Assembly: GCA_002411345.1 (NCBI GenBank)
Contig: DHSL01000021.1
Span: forward strand, 1-35,127
From: Bacteroidales bacterium UBA5287
Lineage (GTDB): Bacteria > Bacteroidota > Bacteroidia > Bacteroidales > Dysgonomonadaceae
DNA length: 35,127 nucleotides
Reading direction: 5' to 3'
Below, piece after piece: positions 1-7,633 of the stretch. The notes beneath the pieces were generated by a model. That model saw only the letters and a program-made list of their open reading frames with translations, made no database searches and was not told where the DNA came from. The position numbers were made by a program, and so were the translations under genes. Every line of letters starts with the position of its first letter. Within the stretch, counting starts at the first letter, position 1.

Positions 1-20
1 CCTGAAGGCTTCTTTTTTTT
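1..20 (+). terminator. partial terminator at left edge
   Basis: The window opens with CCTGAAGGCTTC followed by eight T residues. This looks like the 3' arm and U-tract of an intrinsic terminator whose 5' arm lies to the left of the window. The partner arm is not visible, so this is a guess. No gene is seen in 21-98. Confidence 0.3.
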
Positions 21-98
21 GTGGGATATAGTCCTCAGACATGCATAAAGAGCTTTTAAGAGCTTTCATAGTGTTTACACAGCAGAATATATAAATTG

Positions 99-995
99 TT
101 ACATAATGAAGATCTTCTTGTAATTATGGCAGTAAGGTCTTCCTCCTTTATGTTTATAATATTCTTGGTGATAATCTTCTGCTTCCCAAAAAACTGAAGT
201 CGGTTTAAGTATTGTCGCAACATCGTATCCCATTTTAATTAAAATATTAATGTATTTTTCTGCGACTTGTTTTTCTTCCTGAGATGAGTAAAAAATACAA
301 GATTGATATTGTGGACCTATATCAGGACCTTGACCATCAGTTTGAGTAAAGTCATGAGTTTCGAAGAAAAGTTTCAGCATTTCTTCATATGAAGTTATTT
401 TCGGATCATACTCCACTTCCGTACATTCAAAGTGTCCGGTATTTTTCTGACAAACTTGTTCATAAGTTGGATTTTCTACATTTCCTCCCATAAAACCAAC
501 CTGTGTTCTTGTGACTCCTGGGGCTTTCATGAAAAAATATTCAGTTCCCCAAAAACATCCTGAAGCAAAATATGCTTTTTTTAATGTGTTTTTTATATTA
601 GGTATAAACTTTAGAGAAATAGAGTTTACACAATATCGTATTTGTTTTGATGTAAATCCTTCATTTAGGAATAAATGTCCTAAGTGAGCACCGCAATTCA
701 AACAGATTATTTCTGTACGAATTCCATCAGCATCATTTACTCGTTTTATTGCTCCATCAATTTCATCATCAAAAGAAGGCCAACCACATTGTGAATCAAA
801 CTTGTCAGATGATCTAAATAGTGGTGCGTCACACTGTTTACAAACATATGTGCCATCTTTTTTATTGTTTAATAGTTCTCCTGAAAATGGTCGTTCAGTT
901 TCTTTAAACAGAATGACTCTTTTTTCTGCATTTGTTAATTCATTATATTTCATTGTTTCTGAAAATTGATTTTTTGTATTCTCATTTATATTCAT
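99..995 (-). CDS. msrAB: bifunctional peptide methionine sulfoxide reductase MsrB-MsrA
   Basis: This 298-residue fusion reduces both epimers of methionine sulfoxide in proteins. An MsrB domain comes first (about residues 15-132, with two CxxC zinc-type motifs, CGWPSFDD, and the catalytic-cysteine motif RYCVNS). An MsrA domain follows (about 138-298, with the active-site motif GCFWG). The start given is the first ATG in frame. Just upstream, in the same frame but with no ATG, the DNA reads a perfect lipoprotein signal peptide ending LTSC-AQEK (about 1014-1046). A separate ATG at 1067-1069 would supply its beginning, but is out of frame by two bases across an AT tract. The enzyme is therefore either cytoplasmic from 995, or a lipoprotein whose 5' end is frameshifted here. 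The family assignment is secure; the N-terminus is not. It probably shares a transcript with the small gene upstream. Confidence 0.95.
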   Translation of the reverse strand: MNINENTKNQFSETMKYNELTNAEKRVILFKETERPFSGELLNNKKDGTYVCKQCDAPLFRSSDKFDSQCGWPSFDDEIDGAIKRVNDADGIRTEIICLNCGAHLGHLFLNEGFTSKQIRYCVNSISLKFIPNIKNTLKKAYFASGCFWGTEYFFMKAPGVTRTQVGFMGGNVENPTYEQVCQKNTGHFECTEVEYDPKITSYEEMLKLFFETHDFTQTDGQGPDIGPQYQSCIFYSSQEEKQVAEKYINILIKMGYDVATILKPTSVFWEAEDYHQEYYKHKGGRPYCHNYKKIFIM

Positions 996-1045
996 AGAAT
1001 TTTTCTTCTCTTGAGCGCATGAGGTTAAAGAGAATACTATAAATA

Positions 1046-1058
1046 ATATATATATATA
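1046..1058. repeat. AT dinucleotide tract inside the msrAB signal-peptide region
   Basis: Thirteen alternating A/T bases lie between the ATG at 1067-1069 (minus strand) and the in-frame LTSC lipobox of msrAB. From that ATG the present sequence reaches a stop after ten codons (TAG, about 1037-1039). Removing one AT unit joins MQKIIYI to LFIVFSLTSCAQEKK and on into msrAB. Slipped-strand change at this tract would switch the exported form on or off; a sequencing error would look the same. Confidence 0.6.
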
Positions 1059-1075
1059 ATTTTCTGCATTAATTA

Positions 1076-1093
1076 ATTATTATTATTATTATT
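1076..1093. repeat. short ATT trinucleotide tract
   Basis: About six ATT units lie just downstream of the small HExxH gene and upstream of msrAB. This is simple AT-rich low-complexity sequence. No function is assigned; it sits where an msrAB ribosome-binding site would be if translation began at 1069. Confidence 0.5.
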
Positions 1094-1096
1094 TAG

Positions 1097-1426
1097 TTAT
1101 CCTAAATAATTTAGAAACATCCAACTTTTGCGATTGTTTAAATAATCTTTATTCTTGTCGTTTTCATATGCTTCTCGTTCAAATGAAATATTTCTATATG
1201 CTGTTATTCCGTTTTTATAGATGAATAATCGAATCAACCATTCCAATAGGTACCAAACATAAAAAAACACAAACAACATTTCTTTAATTTGACAGGTATG
1301 GATTGATTCATGATACAAAACCTTTTTCGAAAGAGGAAAAAACTCTTTCCTTGCAAAAACTATTCCGAAAAGATTGATTGCGCGGAATCCTTTGAATGGG
1401 ATATGTTTAGTATAAATGAGTAACAT
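1097..1426 (-). CDS. small HExxH-motif membrane-associated protein, possible minimal metallopeptidase
   Basis: This 109-residue protein is not one I can name. It has a gluzincin-type HESIH motif (about residues 39-43) followed by a hydrophobic helix (about 49-70, rich in F, W, L) and then FEREAYEND (about 84-92), whose glutamates could be a third zinc ligand. The rest is a short basic N-terminal region and a C-terminal tail. The motif order is that of a zinc metallopeptidase core with nothing added. I recall similar short proteins in Bacteroidetes annotated as hypothetical. Whether it cuts anything is unknown. It has its own likely promoter (minus-strand TATCTTTG at 1453-1460) and is divergent from ahcY. 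It lies in the same orientation as msrAB and may be cotranscribed with it. Confidence 0.7.
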   Translation of the reverse strand: MLLIYTKHIPFKGFRAINLFGIVFARKEFFPLSKKVLYHESIHTCQIKEMLFVFFYVWYLLEWLIRLFIYKNGITAYRNISFEREAYENDKNKDYLNNRKSWMFLNYLG

Positions 1427-1452
1427 TTATTGTTTACAATCTGAAATGATTT

Positions 1453-1460
1453 CAAAGATA
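1453..1460 (-). promoter_or_regulatory. -7 promoter element (TATCTTTG) for the HExxH gene
   Basis: This is an exact match to the Bacteroidetes primary-sigma -7 consensus TAnnTTTG on the minus strand. It would place the transcript start about 20 bases before the ATG at 1426. It faces away from the ahcY promoter in the same 94-base gap. Confidence 0.55.
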
Positions 1461-1480
1461 AAAAGATTCTATAAATGTTG

Positions 1481-1488
1481 TATATTTG
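1481..1488 (+). promoter_or_regulatory. -7 promoter element (TATATTTG) for ahcY
   Basis: This matches TAnnTTTG on the plus strand 32 bases before the ahcY start codon. It gives a short leader of about 25 bases. No clear -33 element was picked out. Confidence 0.55.
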
Positions 1489-1520
1489 TATGTTCAATAA
1501 AAACATAATAATACTAAATT

Positions 1521-2936
1521 ATGAGTACATCTTTATCTGATTTATCCTATAAAGTAGCTGATATTTCACTTGCCGACTTTGGTCGAAAAGAAATTGAAAT
1601 CGCTGAAAATGAAATGCCTGGATTAATGGCATTAAGAGAAAAATATGGTAACAATCAACCACTCAAAGGTGCTCGAATTACGGGCTCTCTTCATATGACT
1701 ATCCAGACAGCGGTTTTAATAGAAACCTTGGTGAAATTAGGAGCCGATGTTAGATGGGCAAGTTGCAATATTTTTTCTACTCAAGATCATGCAGCTGCTG
1801 CAATTGCTAAAGCAGGTATTCCCGTTTATGCTTGGAAAGGAGAATCTTTAGAGGAATATTGGTGGTGCACAGAAATGGCGTTGCGTTTTCCTAATGGAAA
1901 AGGTCCTAATTTGATTGTAGATGATGGAGGTGATGCATCGTTGCTGGTTCATATGGGTTATCAAGCTGAAAATAATCCCGAAACAATTAATCGAAAAGGA
2001 AATAATCATGAGGAAATGACAATTCTTGATACCTTAAACCGTATCTTGAAAGAAGATAGAAATCGTTGGCATAGAACAGTTGCTGAATTAAAAGGTATTT
2101 CCGAAGAAACAACAACTGGTGTGCATCGATTATACCAGATGATGGAGAAGGGTGAATTATTAGTACCAGCTATCAATGTAAACGATTCCGTAACAAAATC
2201 AAAATTTGATAATCTTTATGGGTGTCGTGAATCACTTGCTGATGGTATTAAACGTGCCACAGATGTAATGATTGCAGGTAAAATTGTTGTAGTATTAGGT
2301 TATGGTGATGTAGGTAAAGGGTGCGCTGCTTCGATGCGTTCGTACGGAGCAAGAGTTATTGTTACTGAAATAGATCCTATTTGCGCATTACAAGCGGCAA
2401 TGGAAGGCTTTGAAGTGACAACAATGGAAGAGGCTGTAAAAGAAGGTAACATTTTCGTTACAACTACAGGAAATTGTGATGTTATTACTATAGAGCATTT
2501 GCAAAAAATGAAAGATCAATCAATTGTTTGCAATATTGGCCATTTTGATAATGAAATTCAAGTAGATAAACTGGTTAATTTCCCAGGTATTAGTCATATG
2601 AATATCAAACCACAAGTGGATAAATACACCTTTCCAAATGGAAACTCTATATTTCTTCTAGCTGAAGGACGCTTAGTTAATTTAGGGTGTGCCACTGGTC
2701 ATCCCTCATTTGTTATGAGCAACTCTTTTACAAACCAAACTTTAGCTCAAATTGATTTGTGGAAAAATAATTATGAAGTAGGTGTTTACCGCTTACCAAA
2801 GTATTTGGATGAAGAAGTAGCTCGTTTACATTTAGCACAAATTGGAGTAAAACTAACCACACTTTCAACAAAACAAGCCGATTATTTAGGTGTTTCAGTT
2901 GGGGGACCATACAAGGCAGAGCATTATCGATATTGA
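1521..2936 (+). CDS. ahcY: adenosylhomocysteinase (SAH hydrolase)
   Basis: It reversibly hydrolyses S-adenosylhomocysteine to adenosine and homocysteine, clearing the product inhibitor of methyltransferases. The 471 residues match the family's full length. Visible hallmarks are the substrate-domain segments RITGSLHMT and CNIFSTQDHAAAA, the DDGGDAS motif, the NAD-binding glycine motif GYGDVGKG (about residues 256-263), and a C-terminus ending HYRY, as expected for the tail that completes the neighbouring subunit's cofactor site. It is cytoplasmic and tetrameric in known members. It stands alone with its own promoter and a terminator-like hairpin at 2940-2973. The operon to the right holds a methyltransferase that would use the methyl cycle, but a direct link is not implied. 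Confidence 0.98.
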   Translation: MSTSLSDLSYKVADISLADFGRKEIEIAENEMPGLMALREKYGNNQPLKGARITGSLHMTIQTAVLIETLVKLGADVRWASCNIFSTQDHAAAAIAKAGIPVYAWKGESLEEYWWCTEMALRFPNGKGPNLIVDDGGDASLLVHMGYQAENNPETINRKGNNHEEMTILDTLNRILKEDRNRWHRTVAELKGISEETTTGVHRLYQMMEKGELLVPAINVNDSVTKSKFDNLYGCRESLADGIKRATDVMIAGKIVVVLGYGDVGKGCAASMRSYGARVIVTEIDPICALQAAMEGFEVTTMEEAVKEGNIFVTTTGNCDVITIEHLQKMKDQSIVCNIGHFDNEIQVDKLVNFPGISHMNIKPQVDKYTFPNGNSIFLLAEGRLVNLGCATGHPSFVMSNSFTNQTLAQIDLWKNNYEVGVYRLPKYLDEEVARLHLAQIGVKLTTLSTKQADYLGVSVGGPYKAEHYRY

Positions 2937-2939
2937 CAA

Positions 2940-2973
2940 ATTGTGTGTTTATTTTAAAAAACATACAATTTTA
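2940..2973 (+). terminator. ahcY terminator hairpin
   Basis: ATTGTGTGTTT (2940-2950) pairs with AAACATACAAT (2959-2969), an 11-bp stem with one G-T wobble and an 8-base loop, followed by TTTA. It begins 3 bases after the ahcY stop. Confidence 0.6.
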
Positions 2974-3008
2974 TTCGTTTAAGGCTTGGAATATTAAAAC
3001 TAACGTTG

Positions 3009-3016
3009 TATCTTTG
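3009..3016 (+). promoter_or_regulatory. -7 promoter element (TATCTTTG) for tRNA-Lys
   Basis: This is an exact TAnnTTTG match 31 bases before the mature tRNA 5' end, as expected for a stable-RNA promoter in this phylum. Confidence 0.65.
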
Positions 3017-3046
3017 CACTCGCTTTTGAAAGAAAGCACTTAGGAT

Positions 3047-3119
3047 GATTCGCTAGCTCAGCAGGTAGAGCACATCCCTTTTAAGGATGGGGTCCTGGGT
3101 TCGAGCCCCAGGCGGATCA
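3047..3119 (+). tRNA. tRNA-Lys, anticodon UUU
   Basis: A full 73-nt cloverleaf can be folded by eye. The acceptor stem GATTCGC pairs with GCGGATC (one T-G pair). The D arm contains GCTC/GAGC. The anticodon stem CATCC/GGATG encloses the loop CTTTTAA (anticodon TTT). The T arm is CTGGG-TTCGAGC-CCCAG, and the discriminator is A. CCA is not encoded. It is preceded by TATCTTTG and followed at once by a long hairpin terminator. The polysaccharide locus begins on the far side of the decayed DNA to its right. Confidence 0.97.
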
Positions 3120-3120
3120 C

Positions 3121-3159
3121 AACAATAAAAACCCATCATTACGGAGGGTTTTTATTGTT
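3121..3159 (+). terminator. tRNA-Lys terminator, 14-bp perfect hairpin
   Basis: AACAATAAAAACCC (3121-3134) is the exact reverse complement of GGGTTTTTATTGTT (3146-3159), with an 11-base loop. The T-rich 3' arm suits transcription from the tRNA. The symmetry would also stop transcripts arriving from the right. Confidence 0.8.
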
Positions 3160-3400
3160 TATAAGCTTTTTAACTTAATCATGTTCCTGCACATTACGAT
3201 TATAGTCACTAATTATTACCTACTTTTCGTGCGTTTTCTAAATTTGTTAGTCATGGAAATATTATCTTAGTTATGTATATGACAAAATTACGAATGTTAG
3301 AAATCTTATCAAGGTTTGACAATCTTAATATTAGGCGCGTAAGACTCCGTATATGATATTATCAGTCTATGTGTTCTTTATTCATTGTATAATTCTTATT
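3160..3400. other. intergenic decayed sequence, possible fcl remnant
   Basis: No intact gene is seen here. On the minus strand, 15 bases after the gmd-remnant stop, an ATG (3383-3385) opens MNKEHID and then hits two stops. The frame continues weakly (HIRSLT..LILRLSNL). fcl (GDP-fucose synthase) normally follows gmd and begins M-x-K with a GHRGLVGSA motif soon after, so this could be its wreck. The resemblance is too weak to call. Confidence 0.25.
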
Positions 3401-3733
3401 TTATAACAAGATTCTAACGAATTTCATATAGTGCTTAATCATCAGTTTTACTCTTGGCTAAAAAGAAATTTTTCGTGAATCCTATTCTAATATAGTTTTA
3501 ACTTTATCAAGATCTCTCAAAAGTAGTTCTACTTAAGTAAACTGAAAATTCCTAGGATCAATTTCAATCAGAACCTTTTCTATTAATATATCAATTCTTT
3601 TTTAATTTACACTTTTACCATCCGACTTCAAATGAATGCCTACAATTAAAAAGTCTATGTATATTAAACCCTTTGTAATTTTGAATTCAGTAAGAATAGA
3701 ACAATCTGGTTCTCTAATACCTATTAAAAATGT
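3401..3733 (-). pseudogene. gmd: C-terminal remnant of GDP-mannose 4,6-dehydratase
   Basis: About 110 codons read in one minus-strand frame, broken by four stops (3602-3604, 3533-3535, 3482-3484, 3458-3460) and ending at TAA 3401-3403. The translation carries the C-terminal signature of Gmd. VGIHLK is like the family's GI-x-L/I segment. KVLIEIDPRNFQFT corresponds to the family's (V/A)DPRYFRPTEV. VELLLRDLDKVKTIL corresponds to V-(D/E)-LL-x-GDP-x-KA. SRKISF..RVKLMIKHYMKFV corresponds to the tail W-x-P-x-x-x-F-EELV-x-x-M. The stops fall where the family has E, E, W and E, so each can be explained by one substitution, and no frameshift is needed. The upstream two thirds of the gene is gone; it would run into the present wcaJ-like gene's 3' flank. 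It lies directly downstream of the polysaccharide operon, in its orientation. Confidence 0.75.
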
Positions 3734-3784
3734 TATTTTTTTTCAGAAGTAAACTAGTTAATGAATGCAACTATATTTTATTAA

Positions 3785-5167
3785 TTATAAGGCATTTTGA
3801 TATGCATTTTTCCCAAAAAGAGTCATTAGAATAATTTTGATATCCCAAAATAAATTCCATTTTTCAAGATATTCCATATCGAATTCAACCCTTTTTTCCA
3901 TCTTCCATAGTTCATCTGTCAATCCTCGATATCCATTTACCTGTGCCCATCCAGTAATTCCTGGTTTCACAAAGTGACGAACCTTATAATATTCAATTAG
4001 TTTGGTGTATTGATCAGTATGTTTCAACATATGAGGACGTGGTCCTACGACAGACATATGTCCTAATAGGACATTAATGAATTGTGGAAGTTCGTCTATA
4101 TTATAGTGTCTCAAAAAACTGCCGAAACGAGTTATGCGAGAATCGTTTTTTTGAGCTTGTAAGGTATTTGCTTCATTATTCACTTTCATTGTTCTGAATT
4201 TAAGACAGTTGAATGTTTTGTTATTAATACCTGTACGTGGTTGCACAAAGAATATTGGTCCATTTGAATCTAATTTTATTATAAGTGCCAAAATAGGGAA
4301 CAACCATGTAAAAATTAAAAGTATAACTATTAAAGAAAATATAATGTCAAAAATCCTTTTTTGAGTGCGTAAAGAAAAATTATCTAATGGGATTTCCTGT
4401 GGATTAAACATTTCGAAATAACCAGTAGATTCAACTTTCTTGTTCACAAATCTATTCCAATAGCCATTCATTATAATATATCTCAACCTCAAGCCAATCT
4501 TATTAGAAAATGCAAGTAACTCTTTCGTTTTATTTACCGTAAAGTATAAAGGATTCGTTACAAAAATCATATTTATCTTATGATTTTCTGCAATAGTTGA
4601 TAAATCATCTATTTTTCCTAATGAAATAGTGTTATCACTTTCATCTTTATCTGAAATATAACCAACAAACTTATAACCGAGAATAGGGTTGTTATTAAGC
4701 AGTTTACCTAGAATTATACTTGTTTCATTTAAACCCAAAATGACAACTCGTTGATTTGATATTCCTTTTTTATATCGAAATTTTAGGAATTTATATATAA
4801 AATAGAAAATCGTCACCTTTAAAATGTAAAACAAGGCTACATATTCAATCAATAAGATGGGTTGATAATTATTTGGTAGGAATAATTCAGCCAATAAAAA
4901 CAAAGTCACAAGTAAAATACTAAATCGTATGTTGAAAATTCTCCAACGATTATAATATTTATCCGAAAAGAAGTAGTTTCTTTTTGAATATAAAGTATAG
5001 GCTATTATTTCAGAAATATTTGCATGTAAATAATACAAATTACTTTGTGATAAATCTAAATTGATTAATTGTAGCCTGGTATTAATGACAATAGCTACTG
5101 CCATATTTAAAAGAAGTAAATCAAAGAGTAGAAAAAAAAATTTCACTACTGTATTATCTGATTCCAT
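3785..5167 (-). CDS. undecaprenyl-phosphate sugar-1-phosphate transferase (WcaJ/WbaP type), priming enzyme
   Basis: This 460-residue integral membrane protein should start repeat-unit synthesis by moving a sugar-1-phosphate from its nucleotide carrier to undecaprenyl phosphate. The N-terminal third has several hydrophobic helices. The middle (about 140-240) is a Rossmann-like CoA-binding-type domain (VVILGLNETSIILGKLL). The C-terminal bacterial sugar transferase domain (about 265-460) starts with KRIFDIIFS plus a membrane-entry helix. It carries KFRTM, the DELPQFINVL segment, MSVVGPRPH and KPGITGWAQVNGYRG. The long form with the N-terminal module is the WcaJ-like class that commonly uses UDP-glucose or UDP-galactose; the substrate here is not determined. 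It is the last gene of the operon, 148 bases after the preceding one, and the gmd remnant follows it. Confidence 0.93.
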   Translation of the reverse strand: MESDNTVVKFFFLLFDLLLLNMAVAIVINTRLQLINLDLSQSNLYYLHANISEIIAYTLYSKRNYFFSDKYYNRWRIFNIRFSILLVTLFLLAELFLPNNYQPILLIEYVALFYILKVTIFYFIYKFLKFRYKKGISNQRVVILGLNETSIILGKLLNNNPILGYKFVGYISDKDESDNTISLGKIDDLSTIAENHKINMIFVTNPLYFTVNKTKELLAFSNKIGLRLRYIIMNGYWNRFVNKKVESTGYFEMFNPQEIPLDNFSLRTQKRIFDIIFSLIVILLIFTWLFPILALIIKLDSNGPIFFVQPRTGINNKTFNCLKFRTMKVNNEANTLQAQKNDSRITRFGSFLRHYNIDELPQFINVLLGHMSVVGPRPHMLKHTDQYTKLIEYYKVRHFVKPGITGWAQVNGYRGLTDELWKMEKRVEFDMEYLEKWNLFWDIKIILMTLFGKNAYQNAL

Positions 5168-5213
5168 ATGTAATATATATAATTGAAAAATGATTAATTA
5201 TGAAAACCTTATT

Positions 5214-5233
5214 CAAAAAATAATTATTTTTTG
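5214..5233. repeat. perfect 20-bp AT palindrome between operon genes
   Basis: CAAAAAATAATTATTTTTTG is its own reverse complement. It lies in the 148-base gap before the priming transferase gene, the widest gap in the operon. It could be a weak bidirectional terminator or a protein site. Its bases are almost all A/T, so chance is possible. Confidence 0.4.
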
Positions 5234-5315
5234 TTCTTAAAAAGATTATTAGTGTAAAGCATTAAAATGTCACAAGGGTGATTATTTCATTATTCTAGAA
5301 TGCTTTTTTCTCATA

Positions 5316-6095
5316 TTAAGCATATCGTTGTCCTTCTTCTGTTTTTAACCAATCGTCAAAACTCTTGCCTTCCCATGGTAATCCTCTATCAAAATTATAA
5401 GGCCATGGATAGTGAGGACGTTTATTTTCTTTTGACCATACATAGTATACTTTGCATATTTTTACAGCAGGATTTCCTGAATGTAATTCAAAATCATCAA
5501 CATTTTTGTTTACTAATGAATTAGCTCCTATAAAACTGTGCTTACCGATAATTATACCAGGTAAAATAACTGAACCTGCTCCAATTTGAGAAAAATCTTT
5601 AACATTTGATCCAATAAGTTGATTAGAAGGAGGGTGTGGATCATTTGTAAAAACTACAAATGGATAAATAAAAACAAAATTTCCAAATATACATTTTTTT
5701 GATATTTGGATATGACTATTTAGACGACAATAATCGCCAAAAACAACATCACCTTGTATATCGCATTGTGTACCCACAACACAGTTTTTTCCAAATTTTG
5801 AATTCTCTCTAATTGACGCCATATTACCTGTTGTAAAATGTTCTCCAAAAATAGAACCTGAATAAATAATTGTACCGCTTCTTATAAGAGAGTTTCGTCC
5901 TATAACTGTTCTTGGATTCTTATAATGGCCATTATAGTAGGATTCACTTTCAGGCTCTCCGATAATGCAATTCTCACAAATGATTGAATCATCACCAATC
6001 TCTACATTTTCATGTATAATGGCATTCTGCCCAATTTTGACATTTCGTCCTATAATAGCGGATTCACTGACATAATAATTACCTTGAAACCTCAT
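5316..6095 (-). CDS. left-handed beta-helix acyltransferase
   Basis: The 259 residues are almost wholly hexapeptide repeats ([LIV]-G-x4), e.g. AIIGRNVKIGQNAIIHENVEIGDDS at about residues 13-37 and GSVILPGIIIGKHSFIGANSLV near 175-196. This gives a trimeric left-handed beta helix. The central HPPSNQ insert and GNPAVKI tail match sugar O- or N-acyltransferases of the WbbJ/WlbB kind. Unusually, the repeat domain is long and ends in a hydrophilic tail rich in W, Y and P (about 210-259). It follows the AMP-ligase gene by 41 bases and precedes the priming transferase. It may take an acyl group from CoA or from the operon's own carrier protein; nothing in the sequence decides between them. Confidence 0.85.
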   Translation of the reverse strand: MRFQGNYYVSESAIIGRNVKIGQNAIIHENVEIGDDSIICENCIIGEPESESYYNGHYKNPRTVIGRNSLIRSGTIIYSGSIFGEHFTTGNMASIRENSKFGKNCVVGTQCDIQGDVVFGDYCRLNSHIQISKKCIFGNFVFIYPFVVFTNDPHPPSNQLIGSNVKDFSQIGAGSVILPGIIIGKHSFIGANSLVNKNVDDFELHSGNPAVKICKVYYVWSKENKRPHYPWPYNFDRGLPWEGKSFDDWLKTEEGQRYA

Positions 6096-6136
6096 AGTAA
6101 TGTTTGTTAAATGGTCATTCTAAAAAATGTTCATAG

Positions 6137-7618
6137 TTATGAAATAACATTTTTCATTTTTTTTCCTGTAGGAGTTAACTGTAGCTTTTCTGTGAATTCC
6201 CAAAAACGAGGAATCTTATATGCTGAAAGCTTTTCTCTACAACTCTTTACAATTTTCTCTTTAATAAGCACTAAGTCGTATGAATCTGTAAGCACTATGG
6301 TTGCTTTTATAGCAGCCCCTTGCAATTCGTCATTGACTTCTTCCACTGTGCAATCTAATACTTCAGAAACTGACAAAATCACTTCTTCAATTTCTTTTGG
6401 ACTGATTCGATTTCCTGCTATTTTCATAATTTCTTTTTTGCGAGCAACTAAATAAATAAACCCTTCATCATCTACTGTAGCCATGTCTCCTGTAAATAAC
6501 CACCCATTTTTCAATACTTCACTAGTTGCATCCTCATCATTGAAATATCCAATCATAACATTATCCCCTTTAGCCACTATTTCACCTGTTTCTCCTGGTT
6601 TTACTGGAGACAGATTACTATTCACAACTTGAAGAATTACACCAGGAATAGCTTTTCCTATAGATCCAATTTTATCAATAAGGAGGTTCGGTGGTAAAAA
6701 TGCTAAGCGAGCTGTAGCTTCAGTCTGACCATACATTACATAAAAATCTATATTAGGAAAAGTTTGAGTAAACTCATTAATAAAAGTTGAATGTAGTTTT
6801 CCTCCTGCTTGAGTGACATATCTTAAATCTGGAAATATAGTACTTTTAAATGTTTTCGATTTCCTTAAGAGAATTTGAAAATGACTTGGTACTCCGGCAA
6901 ATCCAGTACAATGATATTCGAGCATATTGTTAATGACCGTCCCCAATAATGCGAAATTGTTATTTAACACCATCGATGCTCCCACTTTAAGATGAGTATG
7001 TAGAATTGATAGTCCATAACAATAATAAAAAGGTAAAACTACTGTCATGATATCATTACTTAAAAGAGCAAGGTACTCAATAATAGAATTAGTATTTGTA
7101 CGAAGGTTCCTATGACTTAGCATTACACCTTTGGGAGAACCAGTAGATCCTGAAGTAAATATTATTTCAGCGATACGTTTTTCATCGAAATGTATATCCA
7201 AAGAATCAATTTCATATTTCTTATATTTTATTAAAATACTGTCCAAGTTGGTTTCATTGATTACGCTGATATTTATAGAACGGAATGATAAAACTTGTTC
7301 AGAAATAAAACATAGTCGGCAATCGGTAAGTGAAATAATATAATTTAGGTTTTCTTGTTCAAGAATTGGATTCAATGGAACACAAATATTTCCAGATTTC
7401 ATGATTCCTAGATATGATACAATGAAAAATACTGAATTTTGGCTCATAAGTATGATTCTATTATTTTCTCCAACAGTTGCCTGGAGATAACCTGCTAGTT
7501 GAAGACTCCATAAATAGATTTTTTGAAATGAAGCCCTTTCTGATGAACCTAAAACAAAATCCTTTTGTAAAGATTTTGATTCTTCAAAAAAATAATCAAA
7601 GATATTCATAACATTCAT
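6137..7618 (-). CDS. AMP-forming acyl ligase (acyl-adenylate synthetase)
   Basis: This 493-residue member of the ANL superfamily (acyl-CoA synthetases, NRPS adenylation domains, DltA) activates a carboxylic acid with ATP and passes it to a thiol. Core motifs are present in order: IIFTSGSTGSPKGVMLSH (about 151-168, ATP loop), YGQTEATAR (about 295-303), TGDMA (about 373-377), and a C-terminal hinge and lysine region with RKKEIMKIAGNRISPKEIEE (about 389-408) and a terminal PTGKKMKN whose lysine is the expected catalytic one. The thiol acceptor is probably the phosphopantetheine arm of the carrier protein at 10705-10971, not CoA; this is inferred from the neighbourhood, as in the DltA/DltC pair. 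The acid substrate is not known. The gene is 15 bases after the NadE-like gene. Confidence 0.9.
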   Translation of the reverse strand: MNVMNIFDYFFEESKSLQKDFVLGSSERASFQKIYLWSLQLAGYLQATVGENNRIILMSQNSVFFIVSYLGIMKSGNICVPLNPILEQENLNYIISLTDCRLCFISEQVLSFRSINISVINETNLDSILIKYKKYEIDSLDIHFDEKRIAEIIFTSGSTGSPKGVMLSHRNLRTNTNSIIEYLALLSNDIMTVVLPFYYCYGLSILHTHLKVGASMVLNNNFALLGTVINNMLEYHCTGFAGVPSHFQILLRKSKTFKSTIFPDLRYVTQAGGKLHSTFINEFTQTFPNIDFYVMYGQTEATARLAFLPPNLLIDKIGSIGKAIPGVILQVVNSNLSPVKPGETGEIVAKGDNVMIGYFNDEDATSEVLKNGWLFTGDMATVDDEGFIYLVARKKEIMKIAGNRISPKEIEEVILSVSEVLDCTVEEVNDELQGAAIKATIVLTDSYDLVLIKEKIVKSCREKLSAYKIPRFWEFTEKLQLTPTGKKMKNVIS

Positions 7619-7633
7619 AATTTTATAGAGTAT

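Noticed and set aside
3047..3119. tRNA-Lys as attachment site of a genomic island, with the recombinase at 32789 as its integrase
   Set aside because: The 3' end of the tRNA (GGTTCGAGCCCC and following) was not seen again near the recombinase or the right edge, and the genes between include no other mobility functions.
3401..3733. Decayed receiver (response regulator) domain
   Set aside because: A first reading of the frame suggested a receiver-like pattern, but the run EIDPRNFQFT / VELLLRDLDKVKTIL / ISF..RVKLM fits the Gmd C-terminus far better and in the right order.
5300..5524. Plus-strand ORFs inside the polysaccharide operon (for example 5300-5524, 6111-6455, 19234-19530, 23596-23946)
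   Set aside because: They lie antisense within well-recognised genes, lack family motifs and are explained as shadows of those genes.
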